A stretch of DNA of 64,000 nt from Thalassotalea mangrovi (GTDB taxonomy: Bacteria > Pseudomonadota > Gammaproteobacteria > Enterobacterales > Alteromonadaceae): contig NZ_SWDB01000014.1 of the NCBI RefSeq assembly GCF_005116735.1, forward strand, positions 1 through 64,000, in the 5' to 3' direction. A program made the position numbers and the translations under genes. Below, one piece after another: positions 18,801 to 26,260 of the stretch (positions are counted from its first letter, which is position 1; each line of letters begins with the position of its first letter). The notes under the pieces are model-generated. The model did not search any database, was not told the origin of the DNA, and was given only the letters and a program-made list of their open reading frames with translations.

Positions 18801-19155
18801 TGGTGATATGTTTCCTTATCTGTTTCGTTTCCATAACCTGGGTACCATCATTGGTACCCGCACCTGGGGCGGCCTGGTAGGGATCTGGGGCGTACCGTCT
18901 TTTGTCGATGGTGGTTATATGACCGCACCGCGAAGTGGCTTTTACGATTTAACGGGAAACTGGGCTGTTGAAAATAAAGGCGTAGCACCAGATATTAGCG
19001 TTGACGATGACTTATTGTTAAGCAGCCAGGGTAAAGATGCACAATTGCAACGAGCAGTGCAAGAAGCGCTGAAGCAACTTGAGACTTACCAGGAACGGCG
19101 GCGCTTGCCGGCGCCGCCAGATCCTGTCAGAGCCATTCAGGTTGATAACAACTAG
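15868..19155 (+). CDS. Tricorn-type protease (S41 family)
   Basis: The N-terminal signal sequence (MKPLLMCIAWLLLLLVTNIAAA) implies export. It is followed by beta-propeller repeats of the TolB/WD40-like type (ISPDGKWIAFSAQ, WSPDSSKILFASA, WSPDAKQIAWFSD, WSPDSKKIAFTDQ), a PDZ domain (NDRIIAVNDQKLSTRENF) and an S41 core with ERFNGGGYIADYM and the nucleophile serine in NEMAGSGGDMF. This is the tricorn order: propellers feeding peptides to a serine protease, here probably in the periplasm. A short acidic insert (codons for EADEEADEDSEDKERSE, around 17555-17605) interrupts the propeller-core junction. Possible starts are TTG 15859, ATG 15868, and ATG 15883 or 15886; the last give the cleanest signal peptide. 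Confidence 0.92.
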   Translation: MNYGQMMKPLLMCIAWLLLLLVTNIAAANTPAPMLMRQVDVRQDTLVFTYGQDIWQASLTSKQAFRLTSFRGQAQSPKISPDGKWIAFSAQLNGNFDVYLIATGGGEIIQLTWHPEDDFVRGWSPDSSKILFASARSSAPVKLPQFYTVRLDGGTPEPLPMSRAQSGSFSPQGDRIVYQKITPWDDGWRNYRGGQNQPLRLVDLDTLEESSLPWNREKQIQPVWHQGYIYFLSDADGVMNVYRFAETSQDNSSARQLTFFNDYDVKSFGVWSGTLLVEQHGRLYQQSINAEKSAPVPLSITLHGDFPWTRQQWVKAAEHIESASISPSGKRALFVARGEVFSVPAEHGEERNLSNSWQREVDAQWSPDAKQIAWFSDRSGEYTLMLSDQFGQHLRTIPLRGTGFYKNLRWSPDSKKIAFTDQRQSIWLLTIASQALHRIDQDTQVIPSDLHPPAWSPDSAYLAYGKTSDNFLHDVYVFELATQTSYLITDGMADNPSFAWDHKGHYLYLNASVDFASMAPWLDLSTTGKAQENYQVYAVILQKHGKSPLQLQRDTEPVKASAEADEEADEDSEDKERSELKVQIDFTGIQSRMIALPVGSGHFSRLNSSEAGLLMVKKENEEQSNLYLFDFEQQQSQLLIKGIKHYAVAANNQAILVQQGSLWKMADDIHSIKDAPGLNVQLPLYLDPKQEWRQKFREAWRYQRDYFYVANLHGVNWQQIWRDYSPLLTGVNHLADLNYLLDNLGAETSVGHSFNGGGEFPELPASQIGLLGIDVGTDSDNFIIKRVYSGEAWNGEINRYAPFANVHHQLAVNDRIIAVNDQKLSTRENFYRYFNGTLNKQTKITIRSARTGDSTDYWVIPIEDESKLRQMAWVEDNRRFVNQASDNQLAYVWLPDTGDKGYRYFNRYFFAQADRKGIIVDERFNGGGYIADYMIDVLGRKLSGYFNNILDSQRPLTSPGAIINGPKVLLINEMAGSGGDMFPYLFRFHNLGTIIGTRTWGGLVGIWGVPSFVDGGYMTAPRSGFYDLTGNWAVENKGVAPDISVDDDLLLSSQGKDAQLQRAVQEALKQLETYQERRRLPAPPDPVRAIQVDNN

Positions 19156-19278
19156 AGTTGCATGGTTATTAGCGAAATTGGGTAAAAAATACACGCGTGC
19201 AGCATCGCCACAAACGAGCACTGGTATTAACCTGCTAAACTAACTAAAATTGCGCTTTTTGTTGAAGAACTCATTGAT

Positions 19279-19878
19279 ATGAACAGTGAATTGTTTTTTA
19301 TATATGACTCCCATTGCCCATGGAGCTACGCGACGACCCCATTAGTAAAGCAGTTGGTCGCAGCCAACCCAGAGATGCATCTGCACCTGTTTCATGTTGC
19401 TCACTATGATGGTAGTGATGGCGTGAGTCATAAGGTGGCGAAAGCGGTTGCCAACCAGAGTACGGTGAAGTTCGGTGAAGATTACCTGCGTGGCTGTGAA
19501 CAGCCTCAGGATGCGACTGTGGTAGCAAACCTGATGGCCTGGTTGATGGCTAAACAGCCTGATATTGGCCTTGAAGTCCTTGAGCAGATTCAGGACTCGC
19601 ATTTCCAGCAGGGGCTGATGATGACTCATCCGGAAGACTTTGAAGCCTTGATAAAACGTTTCAAATTGTCGATTCCTGGCAAGGTATTTAAAGATAAGTT
19701 GTCCAAAGATGCAGAATATCAGTTGAGTGATATAGCCGAATTACAGGACATTATCCAGACTACTGCTTTCCCTGCATTACTGGTTGCCAGGGATGAACGT
19801 ATCGTTTTGTTAAATCATAATTTATATCTGACTCGTCCGGATAAAATTGTGGAAGCAGTCACACTCGAATTTACCTGA
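19279..19878 (+). CDS. DsbA-like thioredoxin-fold protein with a single active-site cysteine
   Basis: A 199-residue cytoplasmic protein of the DSBA/FrnE-like group: YDSHCPWSYATTP near the N-terminus aligns with the CxxC position of DsbA-family proteins but reads CPWS, with only the first cysteine. The helical insertion and the cis-proline region (TTAFPALLV near residue 155) are conserved. With one cysteine it may work by a monothiol or glutathione-transferase-like mechanism, as in HCCA isomerase relatives (inference). No signal peptide. It is flanked downstream by a 55-bp palindromic repeat. Confidence 0.75.
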   Translation: MNSELFFIYDSHCPWSYATTPLVKQLVAANPEMHLHLFHVAHYDGSDGVSHKVAKAVANQSTVKFGEDYLRGCEQPQDATVVANLMAWLMAKQPDIGLEVLEQIQDSHFQQGLMMTHPEDFEALIKRFKLSIPGKVFKDKLSKDAEYQLSDIAELQDIIQTTAFPALLVARDERIVLLNHNLYLTRPDKIVEAVTLEFT

Positions 19879-19985
19879 TATCGACAGCCCATGAACAAGA
19901 CTAACTCAGCACGGAATGCCGGATTCTAAGCCGTAATCTGCATCAACCCGGGCAACAATTAACGGCATCATCTATCCTTAACTTT

Positions 19986-20040
19986 ATACCAATCACATTA
20001 AATTCTCACTGAGTGAGCAATAATTTAATGTGATTGGTAT
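19986..20040. mobile_element. 55-bp palindromic miniature element with ATACCAAT ends
   Basis: A perfect 19-bp terminal inverted repeat, ATACCAATCACATTAAATT at 19986-20004 matched at 20022-20040, encloses a smaller palindrome CTCACTGAGTGAG. It carries no coding capacity. The ATACCAA ends match the two 104-bp elements at 20656 and 26043, so it is probably a short member of the same miniature inverted-repeat family. It could also act as a hairpin terminator for the upstream gene. Confidence 0.7.
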
Positions 20041-20080
20041 TACTGCTCGTAGTCGTGTGGTGTAGCGCTCAGGTTAGAAA

Positions 20081-20653
20081 ATGAAATTGTTGTTGAAGCT
20101 GCTTATTATCATTGTATTAGTGATGTGTATCGTGGGAAATGCGGTGGCAAACGAAGACGTTAACAAGCTGGACTTCGTTGATCCAGATGAATTGCAGAGC
20201 TGGTTAGTAGTGAACGATTCGGTCATGGGCGGTATCTCCCAGGGGCAGTTTCTGGTCGAAAACGACAATGGCATATTTTTTGGCGTACTATCGCTGGAAA
20301 ACAATGGCGGCTTTGCATCGGTGCGACGATTACTCGACGCTCCGGTCGGTTCGGATGTGTCGAAAATTGCCATTCGACTGAAAGGTGATGGCGGTCGCTA
20401 CCAGTTTCGGGTGAGAACCAACCGGGATTTTGACGGCTACGCGTATCAGGTCAGCTTTAACACCATTGAGAATCAGTGGTTGACGCTGTTTTTTGAAGAA
20501 CGGGATTTCATTGCGACCTATCGCGGCATGCAGCTGTCCAATGTACCTTCTTTGGTGTTCAGTCGCATCGAACAAGTTGGCTTTCTGATCTCAGACAAAC
20601 AGCAGGGTCATTTTGCCTTACATATCCATGCCATCAAATTTCTCCCAGACTAG
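20081..20653 (+). CDS. CIA30-family secreted protein
   Basis: A 190-residue protein with an N-terminal signal sequence (LLIIIVLVMCIVGNAVA) and a CIA30-like beta-sandwich domain: WLVVNDSVMGGISQGQF, NNGGFASVRRLL, GRYQFRVRTN and FSRIEQVGFLISDKQQGHF. CIA30 was first described as a mitochondrial complex I assembly factor; the bacterial members are carbohydrate-binding-like proteins of unknown role, often exported as here. It sits between two miniature repeats, so transcript ends there may be set by hairpins. Confidence 0.85.
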   Translation: MKLLLKLLIIIVLVMCIVGNAVANEDVNKLDFVDPDELQSWLVVNDSVMGGISQGQFLVENDNGIFFGVLSLENNGGFASVRRLLDAPVGSDVSKIAIRLKGDGGRYQFRVRTNRDFDGYAYQVSFNTIENQWLTLFFEERDFIATYRGMQLSNVPSLVFSRIEQVGFLISDKQQGHFALHIHAIKFLPD

Positions 20654-20655
20654 TT

Positions 20656-20759
20656 ATACCAATGTCATTAATATCGAATGACTATATCAATGAAACCTAG
20701 GGTGCCAATGAACCTCAGCCCTAACTCTGAGTTGTGCAAAAACTTAATGGACTTGGTAT
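20656..20759. mobile_element. 104-bp miniature inverted-repeat element, copy 1
   Basis: Ends ATACCAATGTCATTAA and TTAATGGACTTGGTAT match in 13 of 16 positions as inverted repeats. The reverse complement of 26043-26146 is the same length and about 78% identical by hand count. Identity is highest in the outer 34 and 24 bp and lower in the middle. There is no coding capacity, as in non-autonomous elements mobilised by a transposase elsewhere. Confidence 0.75.
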
Positions 20760-20843
20760 TATTGTCCAGTGAATCTTCAGCAATTGCCTGAGCACGGCTC
20801 AATGCTCTTTTTACAATAAATAGCAAACGGTGACGGTATCAAT

Positions 20844-21062
20844 ATGAGCAACCAAATCAATCCTAAAAAACTGCTGCACAGCAAATGGACGAAACGCCAG
20901 GTGGAAAACAGACGCAAGCACTTTATCGTCGTAGCGGTTAAATATGACGAATTGGGTAAAGTGTCTGATTGTCAGATCCAGGCGGTTTTAGATACTGAAC
21001 CGCAAGGTATTGACTGGCGCCAGTTGCGTGACAGTAGCTGCTGGCAGATGGGGTGGAAATAA
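20844..21062 (+). CDS. TIGR02450-type tryptophan-rich small protein
   Basis: A 72-residue protein matching the small Trp-rich family: NPKKLLHSKWTKRQVENRRKHFIVV at the start, IQAVLD in the middle and the characteristic IDWRQLRDSSCWQMGWK end. Its function is unknown. The stop codon overlaps the start of the next gene (TAATG), indicating translational coupling with the glutaredoxin-like protein and perhaps a shared redox-related role (inference). Confidence 0.85.
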   Translation: MSNQINPKKLLHSKWTKRQVENRRKHFIVVAVKYDELGKVSDCQIQAVLDTEPQGIDWRQLRDSSCWQMGWK

Positions 21063-21289
21063 TGCAACGTGTTGTTTTGTATACCCGCAATCGTTGTCCA
21101 CACTGTGACAATGCCAAAGCCTTTCTCGATAAACAGCAAATTACCTATCGCCTTTGCAATGTCAGTTCTCCGGCCGGACAAAAAGAGTTCTATAAAACCG
21201 GGTTTCGCTCGGTACCGGTGTTAAAAATTGGTGATCGGTTTATACAGGGGTTTTCGTTAAAGCAATATGCCCGGGCGTTAAATACCTGA
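21062..21289 (+). CDS. Glutaredoxin-like small thiol protein
   Basis: A 75-residue thioredoxin-fold protein with CPHC at residues 12-15 (RNRCPHCDNAKAFL) and the conserved cis-proline in FRSVPVLKIGDRFIQGF. It is expected to reduce disulfides or glutathione mixed disulfides in the cytoplasm. I place the start at ATG 21062, overlapping the previous stop; an upstream GTG at 21053 would lie inside the previous gene. It forms a two-gene operon with the Trp-rich protein. Confidence 0.88.
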   Translation: MQRVVLYTRNRCPHCDNAKAFLDKQQITYRLCNVSSPAGQKEFYKTGFRSVPVLKIGDRFIQGFSLKQYARALNT

Positions 21290-21301
21290 AGTCCTGGTGA
21301 C

Positions 21302-21868
21302 TCACAGTGGCTGCATATTCATTGCCATGATGACATTGTTGTAATCGAATTCAATCAGTAAATGGTATAGGTCGTGATGGGCGTCGAGCTCATTTTGCAG
21401 CAACAGATTAGACTCTTCTTCACTTAGTACATGTAAAACTTCACTGTCCTGTTCGAAGTAATATTCGAGTATTTTCCCCTGTTGTAATTGTCGGGCTGGC
21501 TTGCCCAGCGTGTTGAGTACGTGTTCTCTTTCGGTTACACCAACTTCCAAATCGGGGATGTATGGCAGGTTGGCATTCTGTAATCTCTCTTTGGCAATGC
21601 CGCTGTCCAGCGTTGTTGTTGCGCTATCAAACGCGTCAGGAGCCGGTTCATTGGTTGCGATCATGTTGGCGTTGTTAACTGGGGAGTTGTTGTCACCAGG
21701 CGCAGTTTCTGCTACGTCGGCGGTTGCGGTTTCGGCATTATTTTCGATGAGTGGGAGGACGAAGTTTTCTTGTTCAAACAGTTCTGATGGTGGAAAAAAC
21801 AAATATAGCCCGATAAAGCTCAGCCAGATCACCAGCCATAACTTTATCGTCATATTTTGATGGAACAT
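21302..21868 (-). CDS. Membrane-anchored protein with BamE-like C-terminal region
   Basis: A 188-residue protein with one N-terminal membrane helix (LWLVIWLSFIGLYLFFP), an acidic, Ala/Asn/Thr-rich linker (about 45-95) and a small folded C-terminal domain. The segment DLEVGVTEREHVLNTLGKP followed by a strand-rich stretch (KILEYYFEQDSEVLHVLSE) resembles the SmpA/BamE fold, in which a short turn and helix precede a beta sheet. The resemblance is weak; I do not recognise the exact family. It is probably periplasmic and inner-membrane tethered, convergent with the glutaredoxin-like gene. Confidence 0.55.
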   Translation of the reverse strand: MFHQNMTIKLWLVIWLSFIGLYLFFPPSELFEQENFVLPLIENNAETATADVAETAPGDNNSPVNNANMIATNEPAPDAFDSATTTLDSGIAKERLQNANLPYIPDLEVGVTEREHVLNTLGKPARQLQQGKILEYYFEQDSEVLHVLSEEESNLLLQNELDAHHDLYHLLIEFDYNNVIMAMNMQPL

Positions 21869-22120
21869 ATTAAATACTCCACCCGTTAAGATAATTTCTA
21901 TTTTAACCGCATAGATACTGCATAACTTATTGGGATTAACAGGTTATTTAGGAAGTTTAGTTGTTTCTATTCTGTTTGCCACTTCCCGGGTATTTGCAAT
22001 ACTCATAAAACAACCGGGTCTAATTGAGTTAAGTAAAGGCTGGTTAATTTTGCAACCGGGATTGTAAAAAATTCTAACATTCTGTAATCATAGGTATAAA
22101 AATTCAGGACAAGGGCGAAT

Positions 22121-22549
22121 ATGATTCAACTTTCCCTCATAAATACGCTGGTAGTGGCATTGGTGGTAATTATCCACTATGAGTCCCTATGGTATATGTC
22201 GAAGTTATTGCCAAAGTTTAAGTTTGCACACAAATATCGGATTTTAATGGGCGTGGTCGGCTCTCTGATTGCCCATACCGTCGAAATCTGGATTATTGGC
22301 CTGGTATTTTTCTGGATGCACCACGAACCAGGATTTGGTGAGTTTAAAGGAGAGTTTTCCGGTGCCTTGCTTGATTGCGTATATTTTTCATTTACCACAT
22401 ATTCTACGCTCGGGTTTGGCGATATTACCCCGACCGGCGATATTCGCTTTTTAACCGGTATTGTCTCGTTAACCGGTCTATTGTTAATTACCTGGACCGC
22501 TTCCTTCTTATTTCTGGAAATGCAACGTTACTGGGGACGTAATAGTTAA
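22121..22549 (+). CDS. Two-helix ion channel (K+-channel type)
   Basis: A 142-residue membrane protein with an N-terminal helix, a second helix (GSLIAHTVEIWIIGLVFFW), then the pore loop TTYSTLGFGDITP and a final helix (FLTGIVSLTGLLLITWTASFLFLEM). The selectivity filter TLGFGD is that of Ion_trans_2 channels. The GFGD variant is usual in bacterial relatives and fits K+ conduction, though selectivity is inferred. No regulatory domain is attached. It is followed by a GC-rich hairpin at 22559-22580. Confidence 0.85.
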   Translation: MIQLSLINTLVVALVVIIHYESLWYMSKLLPKFKFAHKYRILMGVVGSLIAHTVEIWIIGLVFFWMHHEPGFGEFKGEFSGALLDCVYFSFTTYSTLGFGDITPTGDIRFLTGIVSLTGLLLITWTASFLFLEMQRYWGRNS

Positions 22550-22558
22550 TATCAGCGG

Positions 22559-22580
22559 CACCCGCTTAAACGAGCGGGTG
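22559..22580 (+). terminator. Terminator-like hairpin after the ion channel gene
   Basis: CACCCGCT (22559-22566) pairs with AGCGGGTG (22573-22580) around a 6-nt loop and is followed by TATTT. The U-run is short, so termination strength is uncertain. Confidence 0.6.
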
Positions 22581-22660
22581 TATTTACCTGCCTGTATCAG
22601 CACAGCAAAACCTGCAGAACCAACTACAATTTACCAGACGGACTCATCCGATCGCTATAG

Positions 22661-23779
22661 ATGACTGATTCCTTGCCTGTGGTGATTGCCAGCAAATGGA
22701 TATCTTCTGTGCTCTGGTTATTATTTTCATATATCTCACAAGCGTTGCGTAAACGGTGTCATTATGTGCATCGGCCTCTGGCTGTGTTGATTAAAACCGG
22801 ACTGTTATTGCTACTGTTTGCCTGTACCTGTGTTAAAGCCTCGCAAGGGTATCAGAATCTGCTTGACCAATCATTGCTCAAACAAGTGAGTGCCATTGAA
22901 AGTAGTCGCCAGAAGTTAGATCGTGGCGATATCACGATTAATGAACACCTGCAGGTATTGGAAGTGTTGGCTAAATCCCAGCATCCGTTGACGGCGCAGG
23001 TCGTTGTCGATGAAATTATTAACATCGGCTACGTATACCTGGACCAGCGGCATCTTTATGCATACGGCTACTATGTGAATGCGCTATTGCAACCCTGGCT
23101 TGCTCAGGTAGGGATGAAAGAATCAGAGGGACAACCTCAGGAATTGATTTACCTGCGGGCAAGATTGCTCAGAGCCCTGGCACAGTTTGGCCGGGATAAA
23201 CGGGTGAGCCAGTACTTAGGGGACCTGGCGGTTATTTATCTGCAGGGCAACTCGACAATCAGTCCGGTACTGGGAACAGAAGCATTACGCATCAGTGCCA
23301 TAAATGCCAGTCGAAACCAGCAAAATCTGGTGCATCAGTATTTCAAGGTCGCGCAAGCAACACCGGATGAAAACCTACGAAAAAGCATCATCCAGGCCAT
23401 GTATTTTCAGGATCCGACTTCGATACATTATATTTTCAAACAAACTCATCAAATCGATTTTAGCTCTGGCGAGCGGTTATATATCTTGCAGCGTTTGTTT
23501 TGGCAAAACAAGGAACAGCATATTCTCTACCAGTGGTTGGAAGATGATTTTGGTAAATGGGTTGCGCAACTGCCATTGCTGTATCAGAGCGTCCTGCCCG
23601 AAGTCTTTACCCCGTCATGCCAGTGGGATAATGCTCAGTCATTGTATGATTTTTTCAGTGACCGCCAAGGCATATTTCAGTCCAGTTTACAAAAACAACT
23701 GATGAAGACCGCACAATGCCTGCAGGTGAAACAATTGCAAAAACCTCTCCTTAATGAGTTTCTGGCCTCTTATCAATAA
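22661..23779 (+). CDS. Exported alpha-helical repeat protein, possible ERAP1_C-like domain
   Basis: I do not recognise a named family. The protein has a late hydrophobic segment (VLIKTGLLLLLFACTCVKA, residues about 42-60), so the true start may be an internal TTG or GTG that yields an ordinary signal peptide. The rest, about 310 residues, is entirely helical with HEAT-like repeats and ends in FTPSCQWDNAQSLYDFF and a run of helices ending CLQVKQLQKPLLNEFL. That tail resembles the C-terminal helical domain of M1 aminopeptidases (ERAP1_C), but no peptidase domain is attached. An M1 gene of a different subfamily lies at 46 kb. Function unknown. Confidence 0.55.
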   Translation: MTDSLPVVIASKWISSVLWLLFSYISQALRKRCHYVHRPLAVLIKTGLLLLLFACTCVKASQGYQNLLDQSLLKQVSAIESSRQKLDRGDITINEHLQVLEVLAKSQHPLTAQVVVDEIINIGYVYLDQRHLYAYGYYVNALLQPWLAQVGMKESEGQPQELIYLRARLLRALAQFGRDKRVSQYLGDLAVIYLQGNSTISPVLGTEALRISAINASRNQQNLVHQYFKVAQATPDENLRKSIIQAMYFQDPTSIHYIFKQTHQIDFSSGERLYILQRLFWQNKEQHILYQWLEDDFGKWVAQLPLLYQSVLPEVFTPSCQWDNAQSLYDFFSDRQGIFQSSLQKQLMKTAQCLQVKQLQKPLLNEFLASYQ

Positions 23780-24002
23780 ATTATCCTGTGTTGTTCCCTG
23801 GCCGCTAGCAACATCAATTCGAACGATGAATGCGGGTAATCGAATCGGTTTCGTATCTTATGCAGCATTTATTGGTTTACGGCAGCCTGGCTCCGGGAAA
23901 GCCGAATCAGCATATACTGGCCTATGCCACTCTTAAAAATGGTAACTATTTACCAACTCAATTGTTGATTGTCACATTGTCACATTGCCCCTAAGCAGAT
24001 TA

Positions 24003-24458
24003 TTACGTGCGCTCAGACAGGTATTTTTGATAATCCGGAACGTCTTTTTCAAAGGCGTGATCAAACAATTTAGAGGTAATCAACAAATCGGCAGTGGCGA
24101 CGTTACAGGCAACCGGTATATTCCAGACCGCGGCAAGTCGTAACAAGGCTTTGACATCGGGATCATGGGGTTGGGCTTCGAGTGGATCCCAGAAAAATAT
24201 CATCATATCGATCACCTGCTCGGTAATTAAAGCGCCAATTTGCTGGTCACCACCTAACGGGCCGCTGATCAGTTTATGAATCGACAAGCCCGTTTGTGAT
24301 TCAAGAATACTGCCGGTGGTACCGGTCGCATAGAGGCGATGTGGCTTTAACTTATCGGCATGGGCGGTCGTCCAGGCAATTAATGCCGGCTTCATATTAT
24401 CGTGAGCAACTAAGGCAATCGTTTTTACTTCAGGTGTAGTAACTTTCTTAAATAACAT
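24003..24458 (-). CDS. mgsA: Methylglyoxal synthase
   Basis: MgsA converts dihydroxyacetone phosphate to methylglyoxal and phosphate, a bypass of lower glycolysis that relieves sugar-phosphate stress. The 151-residue protein carries the family motifs: IALVAHDNMK, YATGTTG, ISGPLGGDQQIG (phosphate binding), MMIFFWDPLEAQPHDPDVKALLR (with the catalytic Asp region) and NIPVACNVATADL. Length equals the E. coli enzyme. It is monocistronic; the candidate detoxifying hydrolase in this window is the MBL protein at 30.6 kb, not linked. Confidence 0.96.
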   Translation of the reverse strand: MLFKKVTTPEVKTIALVAHDNMKPALIAWTTAHADKLKPHRLYATGTTGSILESQTGLSIHKLISGPLGGDQQIGALITEQVIDMMIFFWDPLEAQPHDPDVKALLRLAAVWNIPVACNVATADLLITSKLFDHAFEKDVPDYQKYLSERT

Positions 24459-24639
24459 TGGCTTACAAAATCTAATGGGGCATAAACTGGCATTCTAAAG
24501 TAATAAAAAATCGTCACCACTACAACCGCAAACGTGACAACCACGATCGTCAATAGGAAAATTTGCGTATCGCTTTTGCAAGTTTTAGCAATTAGTGATT
24601 AAATACCTGTAAAAATAATCAGTAGTTCTCGGTGTGGAC

Positions 24640-25995
24640 ATGGAACAAATACAGGATACTCATCTGACTTTTGCGGTCATTTTAATGCTTGGCGCATTAT
24701 TTATTTGGCAATGGTTAAGCAACAGACGGACGCAATCTTTATTGCGTCAGTATCTGGACAATCCTTTGCCAGATGCCGCCAGCGACGCATTGATTGAGAA
24801 GTTAACCGCATCACTTTCGCAAAACCTTCAGCAAATGCTGCACAGCCAGCAAAGCCAGATACAAAAACTGCTGTTTCAGACTCAACAGCAGCAAATCAAG
24901 ATCAATAATGAGCAGCACCTGAATCTGATGAAAGTGTTGCATGAACATAGCGAAAAGTTTACCCAGCATCAAAATCACGGTTTTAAACAATTGATCGAAC
25001 ACCTTCAGCAATCAACCCAGGCGCATCGTCAGGAATTGCAGGTGAGTTTGCAACAAAGCTCGAAAGCCCTGGCAACCAGTATGAAAGAGTTAACCGAGTC
25101 AACTGATAATCGTTTAAAAGATATTTCCAAAGAAGTCGAAAACCGTTTAACCGATGGTTTTGAGAAGACCACAAAAACCTTTAATGATATTTTAAAGCGT
25201 CTGGCACTGATTGATGATGCGCAAAAGAAAATTACCGAGTTGTCGTCGAATGTGGTTAGCCTCCAGGAAGTGCTTGCCGACAAGCGCTCCCGTGGCGCAT
25301 TTGGCGAGGTGCAGTTAAATGCGTTGATACGTAATGTATTGCCAGAGAAACATTTCTCAATACAACATACGTTATCGAACGGTAAAATTGCCGATTGTGT
25401 GCTGTTTTTGCCTAAGCCGACCGGTAACGTAGTGATCGACTCCAAATTTCCGTTAGAATCCTACCAGCGCATGCAGGACCCACAGTTGACTGTTGCCGAG
25501 CGAAAAATGGCGCAAACCCAGTTTCGCCAGGACATTAAAAAGCATATCCGGGATATTTCCGAAAAGTATTTAATCAGTAACGAAACCGCAGATGGCGCGG
25601 TGATGTTTATCCCGGCGGAAGCTATTTTTGCTGAAATTCATGGTCATTACCCAGAGCTGGTGGAAAGCGCTCATCGGGCCAGGGTGTGGCTGGCATCACC
25701 AACGACGTTAATGGCGATATTGACGACCGCGCGTTCGGTGTTAAAAGATGAGGCAACACGACAGCAGGTGCATATTATTCAGGAGCACTTGGCAATGCTG
25801 GCAGACGATTTTAACCGCTTTACCAGTCGCTTTGATAATCTTGCTAAGCACATCGACCAGGCCGCATCGGATGTGAAACAAATCCATACCAGTGCCCATA
25901 AGATCAGTCGCCGTTTTGCGAAAATCGACCAGGTTGAAGTAGCACCAGAATCGGAATCGAAACAGCAACAGGATGCATTGCTTAATGTGGAGTAA
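24640..25995 (+). CDS. rmuC: DNA recombination protein RmuC
   Basis: One N-terminal membrane helix (LTFAVILMLGALFIWQWL), a long Gln-rich coiled coil (about residues 40-190), then the RmuC domain with SSNVVSLQEVLADKRSRGAFGE, LPKPTGNVVIDSKFPLESY and AMVFIPAEAIFAEI-like sequence (here VMFIPAEAIFAEIHGHYPEL). RmuC proteins limit inversions at short inverted repeats and are predicted nucleases of the PD-(D/E)XK type. I start at ATG 24640, with GGTG 5 nt upstream; GTG 24634 is possible. It is followed by a 104-bp miniature inverted-repeat element. Confidence 0.93.
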   Translation: MEQIQDTHLTFAVILMLGALFIWQWLSNRRTQSLLRQYLDNPLPDAASDALIEKLTASLSQNLQQMLHSQQSQIQKLLFQTQQQQIKINNEQHLNLMKVLHEHSEKFTQHQNHGFKQLIEHLQQSTQAHRQELQVSLQQSSKALATSMKELTESTDNRLKDISKEVENRLTDGFEKTTKTFNDILKRLALIDDAQKKITELSSNVVSLQEVLADKRSRGAFGEVQLNALIRNVLPEKHFSIQHTLSNGKIADCVLFLPKPTGNVVIDSKFPLESYQRMQDPQLTVAERKMAQTQFRQDIKKHIRDISEKYLISNETADGAVMFIPAEAIFAEIHGHYPELVESAHRARVWLASPTTLMAILTTARSVLKDEATRQQVHIIQEHLAMLADDFNRFTSRFDNLAKHIDQAASDVKQIHTSAHKISRRFAKIDQVEVAPESESKQQQDALLNVE

Positions 25996-26042
25996 GGATG
26001 TCATCTGCCTGAGTTGTCCAGTAGCATCTCATAAGGCAGGTT

Positions 26043-26146
26043 ATGCCAATTCCATTAAGTTTTTATACAACCCGGGGGTAGGGCAGAGGCTTACTTGCAA
26101 CAACGATTTGACTGATATAGTCATTCTATATTAATGAAATCGGTAT
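26043..26146. mobile_element. 104-bp miniature inverted-repeat element, copy 2
   Basis: Ends are ATGCCAATTCCATTAA and TTAATGAAATCGGTAT. The reverse complement aligns end to end with 20656-20759 without gaps, about 78% identical. The middle 46 bp (CCCGGGGGTAGGGC region) has diverged most, while the termini and the CATTAATAT-GAATGACTATAT segment are kept. This fits two old insertions of one non-autonomous family. Confidence 0.75.
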
Positions 26147-26260
26147 TAATGGCGGATCAAGTTCACGGATTTACGTGCGCCGCGACCGTGCTTGTTAATT
26201 AACCTGGCACCTGTCATGAATGGTTTGACATAGTCTACACTGGAAGTTTTATGGTCAAAG

